Origin: a virus
DNA length: 49,441 nucleotides
Virus record (IMG/VR): IMGVR_UViG_3300037193_001025
Coordinates: 1 to 49,441 of that record
Strand: one strand, 5' to 3'
The translations under genes and the position numbers were made by a program. Positions 45,732 to 49,441 of the stretch are shown piece by piece. Every line of letters starts with the position of its first letter. Within the stretch, counting starts at the first letter, position 1. A model generated the notes under the pieces. That model was not told the DNA's origin and ran no database searches. It saw nothing but the letters and a program-made list of their open reading frames with translations.

Positions 45732-46301
45732 ATGTGTGGACCTGCTCTGGCTGCTGTCGGCGCTTTCCTCGCCACGAACGCAGGAGCCATCACCGCCGCG
45801 ACGACTGTCGCCGCGACAGCCACCACCGCCTACGGCCAAATCCAGCAGGGCAAGGCCGCCAGCGCCGCCGCGAAGTACCAAGCCAAGCTCTCGGACGTCA
45901 ACGCCATCAACGCCGACCGCGCCGCGCGCGAGGCGCTGGAGCGCGGCGAGCTGGACGCGTTGGAGCATGGACGCAAGGTCGCCGCCCTGCGCGGCCGGCA
46001 GACGGTCAGCGCGGCGGCCCAGGGCATCGAGCTGGGCTTCGGCTCACCGCTCGACGTGGCGCAGGACACCGACCTGCTGGCGGCCGAGGACACCCGCAAC
46101 ATCTACGAGAACGCCAACCGCGAGGCCGAGGGCTACCGGATCAACGCGGCGAACTACCGCGCCGACGCCGCCGGCTCACGCGCCCAGGCCGCGAACGCCC
46201 GCACGCAGAGGGTCATCGACGCCGGCTCGACGGTGCTCTCGGGCGCGACGCAGCTCGGTGGGGTGTGGAAGAAGTACGGTCGTCCGAAGTGGGGCGCGTA
46301 G
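45732..46301 (+). CDS. Internal virion protein B (T7 gp14 type)
   Basis: This encodes 189 residues. MCGPALAAVGAFLATNAGAI, then TTAYGQIQQGKAASAAAKYQ is the hydrophobic, Ala/Gly-rich N-terminus typical of gp14, followed by a long helical part (RAAREALERGELDALEHG; ARTQRVIDAGSTVLSGA). The first internal core protein to be ejected; it inserts in the outer membrane in T7. The place before the transglycosylase gene is as in T7. Confidence 0.8.
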   Translation: MCGPALAAVGAFLATNAGAITAATTVAATATTAYGQIQQGKAASAAAKYQAKLSDVNAINADRAAREALERGELDALEHGRKVAALRGRQTVSAAAQGIELGFGSPLDVAQDTDLLAAEDTRNIYENANREAEGYRINAANYRADAAGSRAQAANARTQRVIDAGSTVLSGATQLGGVWKKYGRPKWGA

Positions 46302-46304
46302 CGG

Positions 46305-48473
46305 ATGGTCACGATCCCTGTCTACGAGCCGGGTCAGGTCCGCCGTCGCGCGCTCGACACGACACGCCGCACCGGGCCTGGGGCTGAAGCCTTCGGCGGC
46401 AATGTCGGCCAGAGCATGCAGCGCCTGGGGCGCGCGGTGGAGGGCGTCGGCGACCTGACGCAGCGCATCGCCGACGAGCAGGCGAACATCCGCGCGCGCG
46501 AAGCCGACATCCACTTCTCGGCCCAGGTCCGCGAGCACCTGACCGGCGAAGACGGCCTGATGAAGCGGCAGGGGCAGGTCTACGTCGACAGCGCGCCCGA
46601 GTACGTGAAGCGGATCGAAAAGGCCGCCGAGCAGGCGCGTGCGATGGCGCGCAACGACGCCGAGCGCCAGATGATCGACATTCAGGTCAGCCAGCGCCTG
46701 GAGCAAACCCGTGCGCAGATCGCCAGCCAGGGCGTCCGCGAGAGCCAGTTCGCCAACCGCGCCAGCGCGGCGGCCCGCGTGTCGAACCAGACCACCAACG
46801 CGCAGATTTCCTACCGCGACCCGGCCGCCTATGCTCGCGAGCTGGCGGTGCTGGATGCCGCCATCGTCGACAGCGCCCAGGCGCAGGGCGTCGCCGACCC
46901 CGCCGTGCTCCAGGCGATGAAGCGCGAGAAGCTGAACGAGGTGAACACCTACGCCGTCAGCGACATGATCCAGCGCGGCGACACCGGCCCGGCGCAGGCG
47001 TGGCTGAACGACGCGCTGGCGAAGGGCTATCTCGCGCCGCCGACCGCCGTGCGCTTGCAGGAACAGCTCGACAAGACCGCCGAGGAAAACGAGATCGGCG
47101 CGCTGGTCGAGGGCGAGGCCCCGCCGACAGCAGTCGACGCGAAGCTGCCGCGCGCCACGTCCGCGCTGATCGCCGCCGTCGCCCATCAGGAGAGCCGGGG
47201 TAACGGCGCGGCGGTGAGCCCCAAGGGCGCGGCCGGCGTGATGCAGGTCATGCCCGCTACCGGCCCCGAGGCGGCCCGACTGGCGAACGTCTCCTGGCAG
47301 CCCGAGCGCATGGTCAGCAAGAAGCCCGAGGACGTCGCCTATCAGACGAAGCTGGGCGAGGCGTATCTCAACAAGCAGTTGCAGGACTTCGGCGGCAGCG
47401 TGGTCGTGGCGCTGGCCGCCTACAACGCCGGCCCCGGCGCGGCGCGCAAGTGGGTGAAGCAGTTCGGCGACCCGGCGAAGGGCGAGATCAGCGCGCGCGA
47501 GTGGGCCGAGAAAATCCCCTACGCCGAGACGAAGACCTACGTCGCCAACATCACGCGCGCGCTCGGCGGCAGCCAGAAGGCCCCGCTTCCGCAGGACGTC
47601 CGCACCATCGAGCAGGCCGAGGCCTGGGCGCAGCAGTTCGAGGACCCGAAGCAGCGTCGGGCGGCACGCGCCGCCGCGCTCAGCAAGGTGAACCTGAACC
47701 GCGCCGCCGAGAACCAGCGGCAGTCGGACGCCTGGGACGCGGCGCAGCCCTACATCCAGGCCGGGCAGTCCTGGACGGCGATCCCCAAGCCGATCTGGAG
47801 CGCCATGTCGCCGCAGCACCAGACGGCGATGATCGAGGCGCAGCGCAAGGGCGCGGATCGGCAGACGTCGCCCGAGACCCTGGACAGGCTCTACGGCCTG
47901 ATCGAGACCAACCCCGAGGCGTTCAAGCAGGCCGACCTGCTGGTGCTCGCACCCACCCTGTCGAAGTCCGACTTCGAGCAGTTCCGCCGCATGCAGAGCG
48001 ACGCGCGCCGGGGCACGGGCGACCAGTGGAAAGCGCCGGCCGCGCAGTACGCCGACATCAGCCAGCTTGCCGCCGACGTCGCGCCGCCGGACATGCTGAA
48101 GCCGAACGCCAAGGAGGAACTGGCGACGTTCAAGAGCCGGTGGTTCTCGGCCGTCGAGCTGGCGCAGCGCAACGCCGGCAAGCCGCTGACGCACGACGAG
48201 ATCAGGGCCATCGGCACGCGCATGCTGGCCGGCGTGGCGACGGGCGAGAAGGACTTCTTCGGCAGGCCGAAGAGCAAGCCGCTGTTCGAGGTGGGGGTCG
48301 AAGTCGACGAGAAGACCGGGCGTGCGACGGCGGCCGACATCCGCGCCATCCCGGCGCAGGAGTACGAGCGCGTCCGCGTGCGGCTGGCACAGACCTACGG
48401 CCGTGCGCCGACCAACCGTGAGGTGTTGGACACTTGGCGCGCGGCCAAGGCGGTCGGCGTAGGGACCGACTGA
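46305..48473 (+). CDS. Internal virion protein with lytic transglycosylase domain
   Basis: This encodes 722 residues. Residues about 285-425 are an SLT-type lytic transglycosylase: AAVAHQESRGNGAAVSPK with catalytic E296, GAAGVMQVMP, then YLNKQLQDFGGSVVVALAAY and NAGPGAARKW. The N-terminal helical part (RIEKAAEQARAMARNDAERQ) and C-terminal helices form a core protein. It opens peptidoglycan during DNA entry, as gp16 does in T7, though here the enzyme and the giant protein are separate genes. The last base of its stop is the first base of the giant gene's ATG. Confidence 0.9.
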   Translation: MVTIPVYEPGQVRRRALDTTRRTGPGAEAFGGNVGQSMQRLGRAVEGVGDLTQRIADEQANIRAREADIHFSAQVREHLTGEDGLMKRQGQVYVDSAPEYVKRIEKAAEQARAMARNDAERQMIDIQVSQRLEQTRAQIASQGVRESQFANRASAAARVSNQTTNAQISYRDPAAYARELAVLDAAIVDSAQAQGVADPAVLQAMKREKLNEVNTYAVSDMIQRGDTGPAQAWLNDALAKGYLAPPTAVRLQEQLDKTAEENEIGALVEGEAPPTAVDAKLPRATSALIAAVAHQESRGNGAAVSPKGAAGVMQVMPATGPEAARLANVSWQPERMVSKKPEDVAYQTKLGEAYLNKQLQDFGGSVVVALAAYNAGPGAARKWVKQFGDPAKGEISAREWAEKIPYAETKTYVANITRALGGSQKAPLPQDVRTIEQAEAWAQQFEDPKQRRAARAAALSKVNLNRAAENQRQSDAWDAAQPYIQAGQSWTAIPKPIWSAMSPQHQTAMIEAQRKGADRQTSPETLDRLYGLIETNPEAFKQADLLVLAPTLSKSDFEQFRRMQSDARRGTGDQWKAPAAQYADISQLAADVAPPDMLKPNAKEELATFKSRWFSAVELAQRNAGKPLTHDEIRAIGTRMLAGVATGEKDFFGRPKSKPLFEVGVEVDEKTGRATAADIRAIPAQEYERVRVRLAQTYGRAPTNREVLDTWRAAKAVGVGTD

Positions 48474-49441
48474 TGGCTGACGCCCTCGACGCCGGCCTCG
48501 ACGCGGTACTCGGCAAGCCGAAGCACACCAGCGCCGCGTTCGTGAACCTGCAACGCGCACGGGAGACCAACCCCGACGAGGCCGCCAAGCTGAGCGCGCT
48601 GGCCCAGGCGACCGGCGTCGGCCCGGCGACGGCCAAGGACCAGCAGGCGGCGCTTGAGGCCTCGGTGCGCAACCGCACCGACAGCGCGATCCTCGACACC
48701 GCGCCGAAGATGTCCGCGTGGCTGGCGCAGTCGCTGGGCAACGCCGCCGTCAGCCACGACAGCCTGCCGGACATGGCCCGCGTCGAGGGCCTGATGAAGC
48801 AGGGCTTCCCGCTGCTGACCGGCACGCAGGAGTACATGAAGAACGTGCTCAGCGCGCGCCCTGGGCCGTCCCTGCGCGTGCCGCGCGGGCCGCAGCCGAC
48901 TGTGGGGTCGTATCTCGGCGGGCTGTTCCATAACCACCTGAGCGACTGGGCGCTCGCCCGCGAGGGTGTGCGCGCCTACGTCGCCGACATGGTCGGGTTC
49001 GAGGACGTGGCCGAGAGCGCCAAGCGCAAGACCGGCCAGCTTCAGTTCAGCAAGGAGCTGGCGACACCCGACTTCAAGTCGCGCCTTGCGGGCTCGGTGT
49101 TCGGCGGCGTCGAGAGCCTGCTGAACGCCCTGCCGGCGATCAGCGCCGGGGTGGTGACGCGCAACCCTACGACGACCATCGGCCTGCTAGGCTCGCAGAC
49201 CGGGGTCACGGCCTACGGCAAGTACCGCGAGCGCGGCGCGACACCGAACGAAGCGTTGGTCGGTGGCGCAGCCGAAGGGACCATCGAGGCGGCGACCGAG
49301 GCGATCCCGATGGGCTTCCTGGTGAAGCGCCTGGGCAAGACCGGCATGAAGGAATTCCTCGCCAAGTTCGTCGGCGCGGAGCTGCCCACGGAGCAGGTCG
49401 CCACGTTCCTGCAAGACGCCGTCGACACCGCCATCGCCAAC
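48473..49441 (+). CDS. Giant polyvalent internal virion protein, N-terminal part
   Basis: This starts at ATG 48473 (TGATG junction with the transglycosylase gene) and is open to the window end. It continues in frame at position 1, with residue 277 beginning at 49301/1. Residues 1-276 are Ala-rich and helical (MADALDAGLDAVLGKPKHT; ATGVGPATAKDQQAALEASV) with a hydrophobic stretch near 215-240 (LLNALPAISAGVVTRN) that may enter the membrane. The full-length product is 2046 residues (828 + 5313 bases). Confidence 0.88.
   Translation, partial: MADALDAGLDAVLGKPKHTSAAFVNLQRARETNPDEAAKLSALAQATGVGPATAKDQQAALEASVRNRTDSAILDTAPKMSAWLAQSLGNAAVSHDSLPDMARVEGLMKQGFPLLTGTQEYMKNVLSARPGPSLRVPRGPQPTVGSYLGGLFHNHLSDWALAREGVRAYVADMVGFEDVAESAKRKTGQLQFSKELATPDFKSRLAGSVFGGVESLLNALPAISAGVVTRNPTTTIGLLGSQTGVTAYGKYRERGATPNEALVGGAAEGTIEAATEAIPMGFLVKRLGKTGMKEFLAKFVGAELPTEQVATFLQDAVDTAIAN
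49301..49441. repeat. Right copy of 141-bp terminal direct repeat
   Basis: Identical to positions 1-141. See the left copy for interpretation. Confidence 0.97.

Noticed and set aside
46176-48560. 794-codon open frame on the minus strand
   Set aside because: It mirrors the transglycosylase gene, whose catalytic motifs are clear on the plus strand. Composition is that of an antisense shadow.
28913-49441. Diversity-generating retroelement as in BPP-1
   Set aside because: No reverse transcriptase motif (YxDD type) and no template/variable repeat pair was seen near the fibre genes.
1-49441. CRISPR array, tRNA or rRNA genes
   Set aside because: No regularly spaced repeats with spacers, and no cloverleaf with a TTCGA-type T-loop were found. 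The cloverleaf-like folding at 20305-20408 lacks tRNA-conserved positions and length.
1-49441. Phage-encoded RNA polymerase or integrase
   Set aside because: No single-subunit polymerase motifs and no tyrosine or serine recombinase motifs were recognised in any sizeable frame.
49301-49441. Biological direct terminal repeat
   Set aside because: 141 bp inside a coding frame is more simply an assembly overlap; a real terminal repeat would normally be intergenic and cannot be told apart here without reads.

Overview
This window is a complete or near-complete genome of a tailed podovirus-type phage. The last 141 bases repeat the first 141 exactly, and one very large gene runs off the right end and continues in frame at the left end. 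The molecule is therefore best read as a 49,300-bp circle or circularly permuted genome, opened inside that gene. It is GC-rich and densely packed, and most neighbouring genes overlap through ATGA or TGATG junctions. A GapR/DUF2312 protein and the GC-rich codon use suggest an alphaproteobacterial host; this is inference. I see no integrase, phage RNA polymerase, reverse transcriptase, tRNA or CRISPR array.

The genes form two early arms around a divergent promoter region (21270-21410). The leftward arm (21269 down to 10062, minus strand) carries small hypothetical proteins, a KGG-motif protein, a structured non-coding leader (20266-20436), a DUF2800 RecB/Cas4-like nuclease, a DUF2815 ssDNA-binding protein, a cytosine-C5 methyltransferase, a family A DNA polymerase, an HNH endonuclease, a VRR-NUC nuclease, an HTH/ribbon-helix-helix protein, an SNF2-type helicase and the GapR-like protein. 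The rightward arm (21410-28791) carries microproteins, a Cro/YdaS-like HTH protein, a PAPS-reductase-like PP-loop protein and a primase/VapE-type helicase. An AT-rich stretch with GGTAAGG iterons follows, which is the best candidate replication origin. After it come a secreted Gly/Gln-rich protein and the small terminase.

The late region (28913 rightward, across the junction, to 10065) has a T7-like virion plan with a BPP-1-like head. It encodes large terminase, portal, scaffold, major capsid protein, a Bbp16-like cement protein, a beta-helix/lectin-like tailspike, tail tubular A, a repeat-bearing fibre, tail tubular B split into two frames, a GNAT-like protein, internal virion proteins including one with a lytic transglycosylase domain, and a 2046-residue polyvalent protein with an ADP-ribosyltransferase-like domain. 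A T7-type tail fibre and a lysis cassette (membrane proteins, M15 peptidase endolysin, lipoprotein) close the region.

The regulatory features most worth a second look are a repeated promoter plus TTTGGAGGAC leader module, a structured leader with two competing folds, a possible small RNA at 28807-28889 with an anti-Shine-Dalgarno loop, and two matching GNRA-tetraloop hairpins ahead of the capsid gene.
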